Shown: positions 43,408 through 53,440, counted from the first letter of the stretch. The stretch: 64,000 nucleotides of DNA from Bacteroidota bacterium (GCA_023397505.1 JAEWUC010000001.1:202454-266453), one strand, 5' to 3'. Notes: generated from the letters alone by a model not told the origin. Made by a program: numbers and translations.

Positions 43408-44900
43408 GAAAATTTTTTTTTCTGTGTTTTTTAGTTATAGCTTGTTCGATTAAAACTTATGGACAATCAAATCTTCAAAGTATAATTCAATACGGCATTT
43501 CAAAAGCATACAACATGGAATTCGATGAGGCGGAAAAGATATTTAACCGCGCAATCGAAAATTACCCGCAGCAGCCGCACGGTTATTACAGAACTGCACA
43601 GCTTCATTTTTGGATTTACCTTGGTACAAGAGACCCTGGTGAGTATTATGTTTTTCTAAAATTTGCCGACCTCGCACAACAAAAGATTGATAAAATTCTT
43701 GATACCGACGAAAATAATTACCGTGTAACTTATATGGCAGGCAACCTGTCGTCTTATAAAGCAATGGCTTATTCAACTAATAATTCTTCAGTCGATCAAT
43801 TGTGGGCAAGTAAAAAAGCCATTGATTATTTTGAACGGACATTAGAAATTAATAATAAATTCTACGATGCATATCTTGGACTTGGAATTTTTGATTACGC
43901 AATGGGCTTTGTACCGGATTTCCTAAAATGGGCGGTAAACTTAACGGGACTAACTTCCGACAAAGACCGGGGATTAAAGTATATAAAAACAGCATTTCAC
44001 AGGGGTACGGATAGAACCGAAGCTGCTTTTCATCTCGCAAAAATTTATACGGATTATCTTGCTGATTACGACAGCTCATATTTATATCTCAACTATAATG
44101 TGGAAAAACATCCGAGCAATACTTTATTTCTATATCAATATGCTATAACATTTATTAAAGATCGTCAGCTTGATAGGGCAAACGACCTACTGAATGAAAT
44201 TATCAGGTTGAACAACAAACATATTCCCCAAGTTACTGCGTTAGCCCATTTTCGTAAGGGCGAGATTCTTTTCAAAAAAAATAGATTTAAAGATGCTGTT
44301 AAAGAGTATGAAAAGTTTTTAAAGACCACTAAAGAAATCGATTTTGAAGGAACTGCGAATTATCATTTGGCGTTATGCCATAAATTTTTGGGGAATAATG
44401 ACGAATACGAAAAGTATTTAAAATTAGCCGGCGAAGGTAATCAAGATATATTTGAAGATTCATACGCAAAAAATAAGAGTGAAGAATATATATCAAAAGG
44501 TATTTCTGATGAAGATTTAATGTTGATAAGAATGAAGAATAATCTTGAAGCAGGCAAATATAGAATCGTCTATGATAGTCTTAAAACGCTCCCCGATGGA
44601 TTGAAAACGAACGAACAAAAATCTCTTGCTTTAATTTATTTTGCTGAAGCTTCTATACATGCAAAGAATTTCACTGAAGCAAACACCGCCTGCGAAAAAT
44701 TACTTGAGTTATCGCATTCGAGAGAAAAATGGGTTGTTCCAAACGCTTACTTATTAATGGCAATGGCAAATTATGCTGTTAATGAAAAAAAAGAAGCAAA
44801 AAGACTAATCCAGGAAGCAAACGATAATAACAACTTTGAATTCAAAGATGTTATTCAAGCACAGATTGAATTCCTGAAAAGAAGATTGAATAGGCATTAA
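43404..44900 (+). CDS. Exported TPR-repeat protein
   Basis: A 498-residue protein starting at TTG; AAGGA lies about 10 bases upstream, the stop of pyrG overlaps (TTGA), and this start opens a signal peptide (FFFLCFLVIACSIKTYGQ). Several TPR-like helix pairs follow: MEFDEAEKIFNRAIENYPQQPHGYYRTAQLHF, YDAYLGLGIFDYAMGFVP, AAFHLAKIYTDYLADYDSSYLYL, and AHFRKGEILFKKNRFKDAVKEYEKFL. Probably a periplasmic scaffold. Function unknown; coupling to pyrG is positional. Confidence 0.8.
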   Translation: MRKFFFLCFLVIACSIKTYGQSNLQSIIQYGISKAYNMEFDEAEKIFNRAIENYPQQPHGYYRTAQLHFWIYLGTRDPGEYYVFLKFADLAQQKIDKILDTDENNYRVTYMAGNLSSYKAMAYSTNNSSVDQLWASKKAIDYFERTLEINNKFYDAYLGLGIFDYAMGFVPDFLKWAVNLTGLTSDKDRGLKYIKTAFHRGTDRTEAAFHLAKIYTDYLADYDSSYLYLNYNVEKHPSNTLFLYQYAITFIKDRQLDRANDLLNEIIRLNNKHIPQVTALAHFRKGEILFKKNRFKDAVKEYEKFLKTTKEIDFEGTANYHLALCHKFLGNNDEYEKYLKLAGEGNQDIFEDSYAKNKSEEYISKGISDEDLMLIRMKNNLEAGKYRIVYDSLKTLPDGLKTNEQKSLALIYFAEASIHAKNFTEANTACEKLLELSHSREKWVVPNAYLLMAMANYAVNEKKEAKRLIQEANDNNNFEFKDVIQAQIEFLKRRLNRH

Positions 44901-44990
44901 GAAAAATATTAATAAAATACTGATTTTGAGTCTGTTTTGATTGATATTTGGTTGTTAATTAGATAATTTTTTCTGGAAAATTTATACAAT

Positions 44991-45602
44991 ATGTTGAACA
45001 TAGCAGCTTTTGTTTCGGGAAGGGGTTCAAACTTAAAATCGGTTTTCGAAAAGGTTTCGAAAGAAAAAATTAGAATATGTGCTGTTGTTAGCGACAAGAA
45101 AGATTGTCTTGCTGTTAATTTCGCTTCCCAAAATAACATCCCGGTTTTTGCTGTAAGCAACACAATTAAAAATGACTTTATTGATTACTCGCAATTGATA
45201 GGAAAGCTGAAAGAGTTATCTGTAGATTTAATTATGCTTGTGGGGTTTTTGAAAAAAATTCCCAATGAATTTGTTGACGCATTCGAAAATAAAATTATAA
45301 ATATTCATCCTGCATTATTGCCTGCTTTCGGCGGTAAAGGTATGTATGGGATGAATGTTCATGAAGCAGTTTTTAAGTCTTCGGCAAAAGTATCCGGTGC
45401 TACTGTACATTTTGTTGATAAGATTTATGATAACGGTAAAATTATTGCGCAGCGCACAGTAGATATTGGCGATGTAAAAAATGCCGAAGAGATTGCGTCA
45501 AGAGTATTAAAAGCTGAACATGAATTACTTCCTTTTGTTGTTGAGAAGATTGCGGATAATAAAATAAAAATTGAAAATAACCGCGTTGTTATTTTAGAAT
45601 AG
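44991..45602 (+). CDS. purN: Phosphoribosylglycinamide formyltransferase
   Basis: A 203-residue enzyme of purine synthesis that formylates GAR using 10-formyltetrahydrofolate. Motifs: IAAFVSGRGSNLKSVFE at the N-terminus; MLVGFLKKIPNEFVDAFENKIINIHPALLPAFGGKGMYG with the catalytic Asn-His region; and SGATVHFVDKIYDNGKIIAQ with the family Asp. It is 15 bases from purH. Confidence 0.96.
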   Translation: MLNIAAFVSGRGSNLKSVFEKVSKEKIRICAVVSDKKDCLAVNFASQNNIPVFAVSNTIKNDFIDYSQLIGKLKELSVDLIMLVGFLKKIPNEFVDAFENKIINIHPALLPAFGGKGMYGMNVHEAVFKSSAKVSGATVHFVDKIYDNGKIIAQRTVDIGDVKNAEEIASRVLKAEHELLPFVVEKIADNKIKIENNRVVILE

Positions 45603-45617
45603 CTACGGAGTAGATTT

Positions 45618-47135
45618 TTGAAAAAATATGCTTTAATCAGCGTTTCCGACAAAAAAAATATTGTTGCTTTTGCAAAAGAATTAAATTCTTTAGGATATCA
45701 AATAATTGCCACCGGCAATACCTCTAAACTTCTTTTCGAAAATAAGATTGACTGCATTGAGATTAAAGATTTTACATCTTCACCGGAAATTTTTTCGGGA
45801 AGAGTAAAAACTCTTAACCCGAAAATATTCGGTGGAATTTTAATGCGCCGCGATAATCTTAATGATCAAAAAGAAGCGTCGGAAAATGAAATTAATCCCA
45901 TCGATATTATTTGTGTTAATTTGTATCCATTTCCACAAGTGGTAAATAGAAAAGATATTGGATTACAGGAGAAGATTGAAAACATTGATATCGGCGGACC
46001 AAGTTTAATCCGCGCATCGGCAAAAAATTATAAATACGTTTCCGTTTTAACGAACCCGGAACAGTATGATGATTTTCTCGCTGAACTAAAAAAAGGCGAA
46101 GTTAGCATCGAGACACGCCAAAAACTTGCGGCTGATGCTTTTGCATTAACTTCATATTACGATACATTGATTGCGAATTACTTCGAATCGGAATTTAATC
46201 TTCCGAAGAAAGATATTCGAATAAATCAAAAAGCATCATTCGATTTGCGGTATGGGGAAAATCCGCATCAAAAAGCTTATTTGTTCGGCGACTTTGAAGA
46301 ATATTTTGAAGTTCTGCATGGTAAAGAACTTTCATATAATAATTTGGTGGATCTTGCAGCCGCTGTGGAATTGGTTTACGATCTCGGTACAAATTCATGT
46401 GCAATAATTAAACATACAAATCCTTGCGGAGCGGCAATCGGTAAAAATGTTTTTGATGCATACGAGCGCGCGCTTTCGTGCGATACTGTTTCAGCATTTG
46501 GTGGAATCGTTGCATTCTGCGATGAAGTTGACGAAAAGACAGCAGAAAAACTAAACGAAATATTTTTGGAAATTATTTGCGCTCCTTCATATTCAGAAAA
46601 AGCTTTACAAATTTTATTAGCGAAAAAGAATCGTCGTTTAATCAAGATTAAGAAAGCTGTCGATCAAACCGAGTTGCAAATAAAAAATATTCCGGGCGGA
46701 ATTCTAGCCCAGGAAAAAGATAATTCGAAGCTTGACGATTCCATGCTTAAGTTAGTAACAAACAGAAAGTACACAGATAAAGAACTTGAAGATTTAAAAT
46801 TCGCATGGATAATTTGTAAACACACAAAATCCAACGCTATAATTTATGCAAAAGATAAAAAAGCAATTGGAGTCGGTGCTGGTCAAATGTCGCGCGTTGA
46901 TTCTGCAAAAATCGCGGCATCAAAAGCAAAACAATTCGGACATGATTTGACAAATTGTGTAGCGGCTTCCGATGCATTTTTCCCGTTTGCCGATGGTTTA
47001 TTGGAAATAATTTCGCACGGTGCTGTTGCAGTTATTCAACCAGGCGGATCAGTTCGCGACGATGAAGTAATAAATGCAGCAAATGAAAAAAATGTTTCAA
47101 TGGTTTTTACAGGGATAAGAAATTTTAAACACTAA
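45618..47135 (+). CDS. purH: Bifunctional AICAR formyltransferase/IMP cyclohydrolase
   Basis: A 505-residue enzyme starting at TTG (45618), with GGAG 7 bases upstream. The MGS-like IMP cyclohydrolase domain (about 1-190) begins KKYALISVSDKKNIVAFAKEL. The AICAR transformylase domain has LRYGENPHQKAYL, SCAIIKHTNPCGAAIG and ASKAKQFGHDLTNCVAASDAFFPF. It carries out the last two steps to IMP and pairs with purN just upstream. Full length. Confidence 0.97.
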   Translation: MKKYALISVSDKKNIVAFAKELNSLGYQIIATGNTSKLLFENKIDCIEIKDFTSSPEIFSGRVKTLNPKIFGGILMRRDNLNDQKEASENEINPIDIICVNLYPFPQVVNRKDIGLQEKIENIDIGGPSLIRASAKNYKYVSVLTNPEQYDDFLAELKKGEVSIETRQKLAADAFALTSYYDTLIANYFESEFNLPKKDIRINQKASFDLRYGENPHQKAYLFGDFEEYFEVLHGKELSYNNLVDLAAAVELVYDLGTNSCAIIKHTNPCGAAIGKNVFDAYERALSCDTVSAFGGIVAFCDEVDEKTAEKLNEIFLEIICAPSYSEKALQILLAKKNRRLIKIKKAVDQTELQIKNIPGGILAQEKDNSKLDDSMLKLVTNRKYTDKELEDLKFAWIICKHTKSNAIIYAKDKKAIGVGAGQMSRVDSAKIAASKAKQFGHDLTNCVAASDAFFPFADGLLEIISHGAVAVIQPGGSVRDDEVINAANEKNVSMVFTGIRNFKH

Positions 47136-47141
47136 AAAAAG

Positions 47142-47160
47142 CCTGCATTCTGCAGGGAGG
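47142..47160 (+). promoter_or_regulatory. Hairpin overlapping the mreB Shine-Dalgarno
   Basis: CCTGCA (47142-47147) and TGCAGG (47151-47156) pair around a 3-base loop. The right arm covers the first part of the strong AGGGAGG Shine-Dalgarno that ends at 47160, 4 bases before the mreB ATG. Pairing would partly hide the ribosome-binding site. Confidence 0.4.
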
Positions 47161-47164
47161 AATT

Positions 47165-48190
47165 ATGGGAATTTTCGATCTATTTTCGACTGATGTTGCA
47201 ATTGATCTTGGTACAGCTAACACACTGATTTATATAAAAGGTAAAGGAATAGTTTTAAACGAACCCTCTATAGTTGCATTCGATAGAAATACCAAAAGAA
47301 TTATTGAACTCGGTAATAACGCAAAAGAAATGCAGGGAAGAGAACACCGCGAAATTCGTGTTACTCGTCCCATGCGCGACGGCGTTATAGCTGATTTTGA
47401 AATTGCAGAAGGAATGATCCGGGCATTTATTCGTAAAGTTACACCAAATACATTTTCGAGTAAAAGGATCGTAATCGCAGTACCGAGCGGGGTTACGGAA
47501 GTTGAAAAAAGGGCCGTGCGTGATGCAGCCGAACATGCGGGCGCAAAAGAAGTTCATTTAATTGCCGAACCTATGGCCGCCGCTATTGGAATTGGTGTTG
47601 ATGTTGAAGCCCCCGTTGGAAATATGATAATTGATATCGGCGGCGGTACAACAGAAATTGCTGTTATTGCTTTGGCAGGTATTGTGAACGAAGAATCAAT
47701 ACGTATTGCCGGCGATGAAATGAATAACGCAATCATGCAATTTTTCAAGAAGAATTATAATTTGTTAATCGGTGAACGTACGGGCGAATCTATTAAATGC
47801 GAAGTCGGTTCCGCTGTTCCGCTTAAAGAAGAAGTTACTATCCAAGTTAAAGGCCGCGATTTAGTTGCCGGAATTCCTAAAACTGTTGAAGTTAGTTCGG
47901 TAGAAATCCGTGAAGCGTTAAATGAAAATATAACTCAAATTGTTGAGGCTGTTAAACAAACGCTTGAAAGAACACCTCCGGAACTCTCTGCGGATATTTT
48001 GGATAGAGGTGTTATGATTACTGGCGGCGGTGCATTATTAAAAGGACTTGATGAAAGAATCAGGATGGAAACAAATCTACCGGTTCATATTGCAGACGAT
48101 CCTTTAACTGCTGTTTGTAGGGGTGCTGGCAAAGCAATTGAAAATCTTAACAAATATTCCAAGGTCTTTATTCGTAAAAGAACATACTAA
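47165..48190 (+). CDS. mreB: Rod shape-determining protein MreB
   Basis: A 341-residue actin-like protein. Motifs: IDLGTANTLIYIKGKGIVLNEPSIVA (phosphate 1), AEPMAAAIG, NMIIDIGGGTTEIAVIALAG (phosphate 2), and MITGGGALLKGLDERI (adenosine). It forms the membrane-attached filaments that guide lateral wall synthesis. First gene of the mreBCD-mrdAB set, preceded by a strong Shine-Dalgarno partly inside a hairpin. Its stop overlaps the mreC start (TAATG). Confidence 0.97.
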   Translation: MGIFDLFSTDVAIDLGTANTLIYIKGKGIVLNEPSIVAFDRNTKRIIELGNNAKEMQGREHREIRVTRPMRDGVIADFEIAEGMIRAFIRKVTPNTFSSKRIVIAVPSGVTEVEKRAVRDAAEHAGAKEVHLIAEPMAAAIGIGVDVEAPVGNMIIDIGGGTTEIAVIALAGIVNEESIRIAGDEMNNAIMQFFKKNYNLLIGERTGESIKCEVGSAVPLKEEVTIQVKGRDLVAGIPKTVEVSSVEIREALNENITQIVEAVKQTLERTPPELSADILDRGVMITGGGALLKGLDERIRMETNLPVHIADDPLTAVCRGAGKAIENLNKYSKVFIRKRTY

Positions 48191-49017
48191 TGATTAAGTT
48201 TTTACAAAGAATCATTTTAGAATATAAAGAATATCTACTGTTAATTATTCTCTCAATTATTAGTCTTACCGCGTTATCATCAAACGAACAACCGCAGGTA
48301 AAAAAAATAAGAACGTTTGCATTCGGTACCTTTGCTTTTTGTACGGAAGCTATAAATTCTTTTACGGGAATTTTCAAAAGCGGATATTCCCGCGAAGAAT
48401 TGTTGAAAGAAAATGCAGAGCTCATGCTCGAAATTAATCGTCTTCGAAAACTGGGTGTTGAAAATAAAAACCTGCATTCGTTGTTAAATTATAAAGACAC
48501 AACGCAATTTCCGATTATTGCAGGCGAGGTAGTTTCAAAACTGGTAAATAAGATAGCAGGCAATTTCATTATTAACCGTGGTTTAAATGAGGGATTAAAA
48601 AATGGGATGCCCGTTATAACTAATCGCGGTTTGGTTGGAGTTATTTCCGACGTAGCGGAAGATTTTTCCGTTGTTAAAACTGTTTATAATTCTAATCTGA
48701 ATATTGCCGTAACAATACAAAGAATAAATGTTGATGGAATTCTGAGTTGGGATGGGAAGGAACTTATTATTAAAAACATTCCCACAACATATGAGTTGAA
48801 GGTTGGCGATATAGTTGAGACTTCGGATTTTAGTACGTTGTTTCCACCCGCTGTCCCAATTGGAATAGTCTCTAAAAAAGAAGATATAACATTAGGACTT
48901 TTGCACACAATTTCGGTTAAACCGTTTGCCGATATCCATTCTATTCATGATGTATTTATTATAAAGACTGTTCCTAACAAACAGATAAATCAACTTGAAA
49001 TGAATTTGATGAAATAA
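48190..49017 (+). CDS. mreC: Rod shape-determining protein MreC
   Basis: A 275-residue protein: one N-terminal membrane helix (about 13-32), a coiled coil (about 68-100; REELLKENAELMLEINRLRKLGVENKNL), then the MreC beta-domain with FPIIAGEVVSKL, NFIINRGLNEGLKNGMPVITNRGLVGVIS and GDIVETSDFSTLFPPAVPIGIV. It bridges MreB filaments to the wall-synthesis enzymes. Position in the operon and length are normal. Confidence 0.93.
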   Translation: MIKFLQRIILEYKEYLLLIILSIISLTALSSNEQPQVKKIRTFAFGTFAFCTEAINSFTGIFKSGYSREELLKENAELMLEINRLRKLGVENKNLHSLLNYKDTTQFPIIAGEVVSKLVNKIAGNFIINRGLNEGLKNGMPVITNRGLVGVISDVAEDFSVVKTVYNSNLNIAVTIQRINVDGILSWDGKELIIKNIPTTYELKVGDIVETSDFSTLFPPAVPIGIVSKKEDITLGLLHTISVKPFADIHSIHDVFIIKTVPNKQINQLEMNLMK

Positions 49018-49018
49018 A

Positions 49019-49507
49019 ATGATGATTAAGTTTTTAATACCGCTTTTAATATTTATTCCCGTTGCGGCATTTCAATTGGCGATTGTTCCGTTTATTGCTG
49101 TGCAGAATATTTCACCCAATTTAATTGTTGTATTACTTGTATTTTTCACATTGAAAAATGGGCAGATGTACGGAACGTTCCTGGGATTTTTATTCGGATT
49201 ATTATTTGATTTAATTTCCGGCGGGTTGTTGGGTGCATTTATGATTTCGTTTACAATTGCTGGATTTATAGCCGGATATTTTTATAACGAAAACAAACTT
49301 GATATTACTACTTCTTCATTCTTTTTAACTGTAATTGTTTTTATATGCGCTGCAGTAAGCTTGTTCCTTTACTCAAGCGTTGCTAACAGTAATAGTGATG
49401 TGCGAATGATTTATCAAATAATTGAAGATGGGATTCTTCCCGCAGTTTACACGGCAGTATTTAGTATCCCGGTTGTAATATTTAATCCAAAGAAGGGAAT
49501 TGAATGA
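49019..49507 (+). CDS. mreD: Rod shape-determining protein MreD
   Basis: A 162-residue membrane protein with about five hydrophobic helices, including the conserved region FTLKNGQMYGTFLGFLFGLLFDLISGGLLGAFM. Identity rests on its position between mreC and the PBP2 gene plus topology. Two adjacent ATG codons open the gene. Its stop overlaps the mrdA start (ATGA). Confidence 0.88.
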   Translation: MMIKFLIPLLIFIPVAAFQLAIVPFIAVQNISPNLIVVLLVFFTLKNGQMYGTFLGFLFGLLFDLISGGLLGAFMISFTIAGFIAGYFYNENKLDITTSSFFLTVIVFICAAVSLFLYSSVANSNSDVRMIYQIIEDGILPAVYTAVFSIPVVIFNPKKGIE

Positions 49508-51333
49508 GTGATACGAATTTCGGTTCTTTGATTAGAAAAAGAATAGTATTTGTAATTATTACGGCTTTCTTTGCGATTCTTGTCATTCAGCTTTTCAGCA
49601 TGCAAATTATAGAACAACCAGCATATTCCGAAAAAGCGGACGAGAATAGCGTAAAACCGATTTATCAAACAGCGCCGCGCGGTGTTTTCTTCGATAGGAA
49701 TCATAAAGTACTTGTTGGTAATAAACCGTCTTTTACTTTAAGGATTACTCCCGCCGACTATGATAAAAAACTTACCCCTTTTATTGAAGCAATCTTAAAT
49801 GTTAACCCGGGATATATAGATAGAATTTTAAAACAGAACGCTCATTATTCTAAATTTATTCCAAGAAGAATTTCTAAAGATGTTGATTTTAAAGTCATCG
49901 CATGGTATGAAGAAAATGCAGCTAAATTAAAAGGTGTTGATTATGTTATTGAAACACAACGCGATTATTCATTCGGCGTTAATGGCTCACATATGTTTGG
50001 CTATACAAAAGAAATTTCTTCTGCGCAGTTAAACAAACAAAAAGCTGATTATTCTATGGGTGATGAAATTGGTTTCAGCGGTATAGAAAAAACATATGAA
50101 GGAATTTTAAAAGGTGAAAAGGGAATTAAATTTGTACTTGTAGATTCCCATCAAAAAACAATTGGGCGATATAAAAACGGACTTGAAGATAAAACTGCCA
50201 TTAAAGGTTACGATATTATTACATCGATTGATAAAGACGCACAAATGACAGCCGAGCTTGCTTTTAAAGATAAACGCGGCGCAGTTGTAGCTTTGGAGCC
50301 CGCAACTGGGGAAGTTCTTGCATTTGTCTCCGCCCCGGAATATCAACTTGCGGATTTTGCTTCTGTTACTTCTAACAATATTTGGCGAGAATTAAATACA
50401 AATCCTGATAAACCAATGTTCAATCGTGCAACAATGTCAATTTATTCGCCGGGTTCAACATATAAAATGCTTGAAGCACTTGCTGCACTCGAAGAAGGAA
50501 TAATTGATTCTAGTTATCGCTTTAACTGCCCTGGTGGATTTCAGTATGGAGATAGATTTTTTAAATGTTTGCATGTTCACGGTTCCGTTGATTTGGAAAC
50601 TTCTATCGAAAAATCATGCAATACATATTATTATAGCCTTGTTCTAAAAATCGGGCTCGATAAATGGGCGGAGTATTCGGCTAAGTTTGGATTCGGAAAA
50701 AAAACCGGGGTCGATATTGGCGAGGAATCCACCGGTATTTTACCAACCCGGAAATATTATGATAGAGCATTTGGAAAAGACAGATGGCCAAAAGGTATTT
50801 TAATTAGTCTTGGAATTGGGCAGGGCGAGTTAAGTGTTACTCCGATTCAACTTGCACAGTATGCAGCTCTTTTTGCAAACTACGGAAAATCTGCAACCCC
50901 GCATTTTCTCAAAGGTTATATTGAAACAAAGACAGGTAAATTCACTGCAATAAAACCAAAATATTTCGATATAGGAATAAGCAGGCATTCGTTTGATATT
51001 GTTAGAAGGGGAATGTTTAGAGTTGTACAAGGAGCAGGCACAGCAGCAAATATTCGCACACCGGAATTTGAAATAGCCGGTAAAACGGGGACGGCTCAAA
51101 ATCCACACGGTAAAGAGCACGCTGTATTTGTCGGATTTGCACCATTTAACAATCCTAAAATTGCGATTGCAGTTGTTGTTGAAAATGCGGGTTATGGCAG
51201 TGTTGCAGCAGCTCCCATCGCCCGCGATATAATAAAAGCATACTTGCTTAAAGATAAACAAGAAGTACTTCCGGATACTAAATCAGTAATTGCTTCGACC
51301 AAATCAAGAGAGGATTCCGAAGTTGAAAATTAA
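49504..51333 (+). CDS. mrdA: Penicillin-binding protein 2
   Basis: A 609-residue class B PBP. One N-terminal membrane helix (about 13-31) precedes the pedestal domain (IYQTAPRGVFFDRNHKVLVGNKPSF). The transpeptidase domain has SxxK in YSPGSTYKMLEAL, SxN in SCNTYYYSL, and KTGTAQ. It forms peptide cross-links in the elongasome with RodA. The gene's stop is overlapped by the rodA start. Confidence 0.95.
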   Translation: MSDTNFGSLIRKRIVFVIITAFFAILVIQLFSMQIIEQPAYSEKADENSVKPIYQTAPRGVFFDRNHKVLVGNKPSFTLRITPADYDKKLTPFIEAILNVNPGYIDRILKQNAHYSKFIPRRISKDVDFKVIAWYEENAAKLKGVDYVIETQRDYSFGVNGSHMFGYTKEISSAQLNKQKADYSMGDEIGFSGIEKTYEGILKGEKGIKFVLVDSHQKTIGRYKNGLEDKTAIKGYDIITSIDKDAQMTAELAFKDKRGAVVALEPATGEVLAFVSAPEYQLADFASVTSNNIWRELNTNPDKPMFNRATMSIYSPGSTYKMLEALAALEEGIIDSSYRFNCPGGFQYGDRFFKCLHVHGSVDLETSIEKSCNTYYYSLVLKIGLDKWAEYSAKFGFGKKTGVDIGEESTGILPTRKYYDRAFGKDRWPKGILISLGIGQGELSVTPIQLAQYAALFANYGKSATPHFLKGYIETKTGKFTAIKPKYFDIGISRHSFDIVRRGMFRVVQGAGTAANIRTPEFEIAGKTGTAQNPHGKEHAVFVGFAPFNNPKIAIAVVVENAGYGSVAAAPIARDIIKAYLLKDKQEVLPDTKSVIASTKSREDSEVEN

Positions 51334-52552
51334 TTACAAACTTCAGGACAGTTTAGATCTTGCGATTTTTATTCCCTGCATTGCACTAATTGCTATTGGC
51401 CTTTTAGCAATTTTCAGTTCAACTGTAAATCACCCGACGGCTAGCGGAAACTTTCAAAAACAAGTTTTTTTTGTTGTTCTCTCCTTAGTTGTTTTTTTAA
51501 TAGTGTATTCTTTGCCGCAGCAAGTTTTTAAAATGTTTGCTATTCCAACTTACTTAGTAACAATATTTTTTCTTGTAGCAGTTTTATTTTTTGGCAAAAC
51601 AGTTTATGGATCAAAAAGCTGGTTCGGCATTGGATCATTTGGTTTCCAGCCATCGGAATTGGCAAAATTGGGAACTATACTTGCTCTTTCTTATTGGCTG
51701 ACATATAAGAACCGTGATATCAATAACATTAAAGATATTGGTGTTGCTCTCACTATTGGATTTCTTCCTATCATCTTAATTTTGTTGGAGCCGGATACTG
51801 GAACTGCGATTGTATTTTCGATTATTACAATAGCTTTAATTTATTGGAGCGGAATAAGTCTGTTCGGATTATTTGTTGTGCTTTCGCCGGGCATTGTAAC
51901 ATTTGCTTCCTTATTCGGCGTGCAATATTTAATTATAGCAATGATTTTGGTGATTGCCGCGTTGTTCTATTTCAAGAAAGATTTATTTAACAGCGCAACA
52001 GTTTTTATACTTAATCTCGGAGCGAGTTTCTTTTTTGATTACGCATACAGAATTTTAAAACCGCATCAGCAAAAAAGAATTGACACCTTTCTCGATCCTC
52101 TTTCAGATCCTCTTGGTTCCGGTTATAATGCCCTTCAGGCTAAGCTTGCGATTGGTTCGGGTGGAATTTTTGGAAAAGGATTTTTGCAGGGCAATCAAAC
52201 ACAATTGAGATTTATTCCCGAACAATGGACGGATTTTATCTATTGCGTTGTCGGTGAAGAATTCGGTTTTATCGGCAGTGTTCTAGTTATAATTCTTTTC
52301 ATGATCATTTTTTATAGAATGTTGAATCTTTCATCGATGGCAAAAGATAGATTTAGTGTTTTAGTAATTGTTGGAATAATGACAATGCTTTTCGCTCACT
52401 TTGCAATTAATGTCGGGATGAATATAGGCATCACGCCGGTGATTGGTTTGCCGCTGCCGTTTTTAAGTTACGGCGGAAGTTCGTTGCTTGTTAATATGAT
52501 TTTAATCGGCATAGTGATGAATTTTTATAAGAATAGAAAACTTCATACATGA
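51323..52552 (+). CDS. rodA: Rod shape-determining glycosyltransferase RodA
   Basis: A 409-residue SEDS protein starting at TTG 51323, with GAGAGGA 8 bases upstream; an in-frame TTG at 51290 has no such site. About ten membrane helices; SEDS signatures GFQPSELAKLGTILALSYWL, LLEPDTGTAIVFSI, and the C-terminal GLPLPFLSYGGSSLLVNMILIGI. It polymerises lipid II into glycan strands with PBP2, whose end it overlaps by 11 bases. Coordinates start later than a naive longest frame would give. Confidence 0.94.
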   Translation: MKINYKLQDSLDLAIFIPCIALIAIGLLAIFSSTVNHPTASGNFQKQVFFVVLSLVVFLIVYSLPQQVFKMFAIPTYLVTIFFLVAVLFFGKTVYGSKSWFGIGSFGFQPSELAKLGTILALSYWLTYKNRDINNIKDIGVALTIGFLPIILILLEPDTGTAIVFSIITIALIYWSGISLFGLFVVLSPGIVTFASLFGVQYLIIAMILVIAALFYFKKDLFNSATVFILNLGASFFFDYAYRILKPHQQKRIDTFLDPLSDPLGSGYNALQAKLAIGSGGIFGKGFLQGNQTQLRFIPEQWTDFIYCVVGEEFGFIGSVLVIILFMIIFYRMLNLSSMAKDRFSVLVIVGIMTMLFAHFAINVGMNIGITPVIGLPLPFLSYGGSSLLVNMILIGIVMNFYKNRKLHT

Positions 52553-52562
52553 GAAAATAAAA

Positions 52563-53369
52563 ATGACTACCTCGGAAAAATTGAACTACAAATGCAACAA
52601 GGGTCTCCACATTTGTGTCGGTCTTGATACCGACATCAACAAGATTCCGAAATATTTTCTGAATAATCCCGATCCGGTGTTCGAATTCAACAAGATTGTT
52701 ATTGAAAATACAGCTGAGGATGCGGCAGCATATAAAATAAATTTTGCGTTTTATGAAAGAGACGGAGCGAAGGGAATTGAAGCACTTCAAAAAACTTTCG
52801 AACTTCTTCCAAAAGATGTATTGACAATTGCCGATGCAAAACGCGGCGATATCGGCAACACCTCTCAAATGTATGCCGAATCAATATTCAAACATTTTAA
52901 TTTTGATTCGGTCACTCTTCATCCTTACATGGGTTATGATTCACTCAGTCCTTTTCTAGACTATGAAAACAAGCTTAACTTTATTTTAGCATTAACTTCC
53001 AACCAAGGTTCATCCGATTTTGAAAAAGTGAAATTAGCCGACGGTCGTTTTTTGTTTCAGGAAGTAATTGAAAAAGTTAAAACCTGGAACAGTAATCAAA
53101 ATTGCGGAATCGTATTTGGTGCCACAAACCTTTCGGAACTTCAGGAAAATGTGAAAAATTTTGATCAACTACCCGTATTATTGCCCGGCGTTGGCGCGCA
53201 GGGCGGTAATCTTCAAGAAGTTGTGAAAGTTTTTCAAAATCACGAAAAATCGAACTACTTAATAAACGTCAGCAGGGCATTACTATACTGTGACGTTTCC
53301 GAAAATTTCCCGGCGAGTATAAAACATTTGCTGAAGGAATATAACGAAACCGTTATTTCGGTTAGATAA
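52563..53369 (+). CDS. pyrF: Orotidine 5'-phosphate decarboxylase
   Basis: A 268-residue enzyme of the type 2 (long) OMP decarboxylase group. Catalytic motif ADAKRGDIGNTSQMYAESIF with the Asp-Lys-Asp array; N-terminal GLDTDINKIPKYF; FGATN and LLPGVGAQGGNL toward the end. It converts OMP to UMP in the cytoplasm. It follows rodA by 10 bases, so it may share the shape-gene transcript. Confidence 0.95.
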   Translation: MTTSEKLNYKCNKGLHICVGLDTDINKIPKYFLNNPDPVFEFNKIVIENTAEDAAAYKINFAFYERDGAKGIEALQKTFELLPKDVLTIADAKRGDIGNTSQMYAESIFKHFNFDSVTLHPYMGYDSLSPFLDYENKLNFILALTSNQGSSDFEKVKLADGRFLFQEVIEKVKTWNSNQNCGIVFGATNLSELQENVKNFDQLPVLLPGVGAQGGNLQEVVKVFQNHEKSNYLINVSRALLYCDVSENFPASIKHLLKEYNETVISVR

Positions 53370-53440
53370 TCGAATTAGTTATCCCTGTCTAAAAGAATAA
53401 TCACTTGTAGCCCAATTAATTTGTGCTGAACTGTAGGGAT

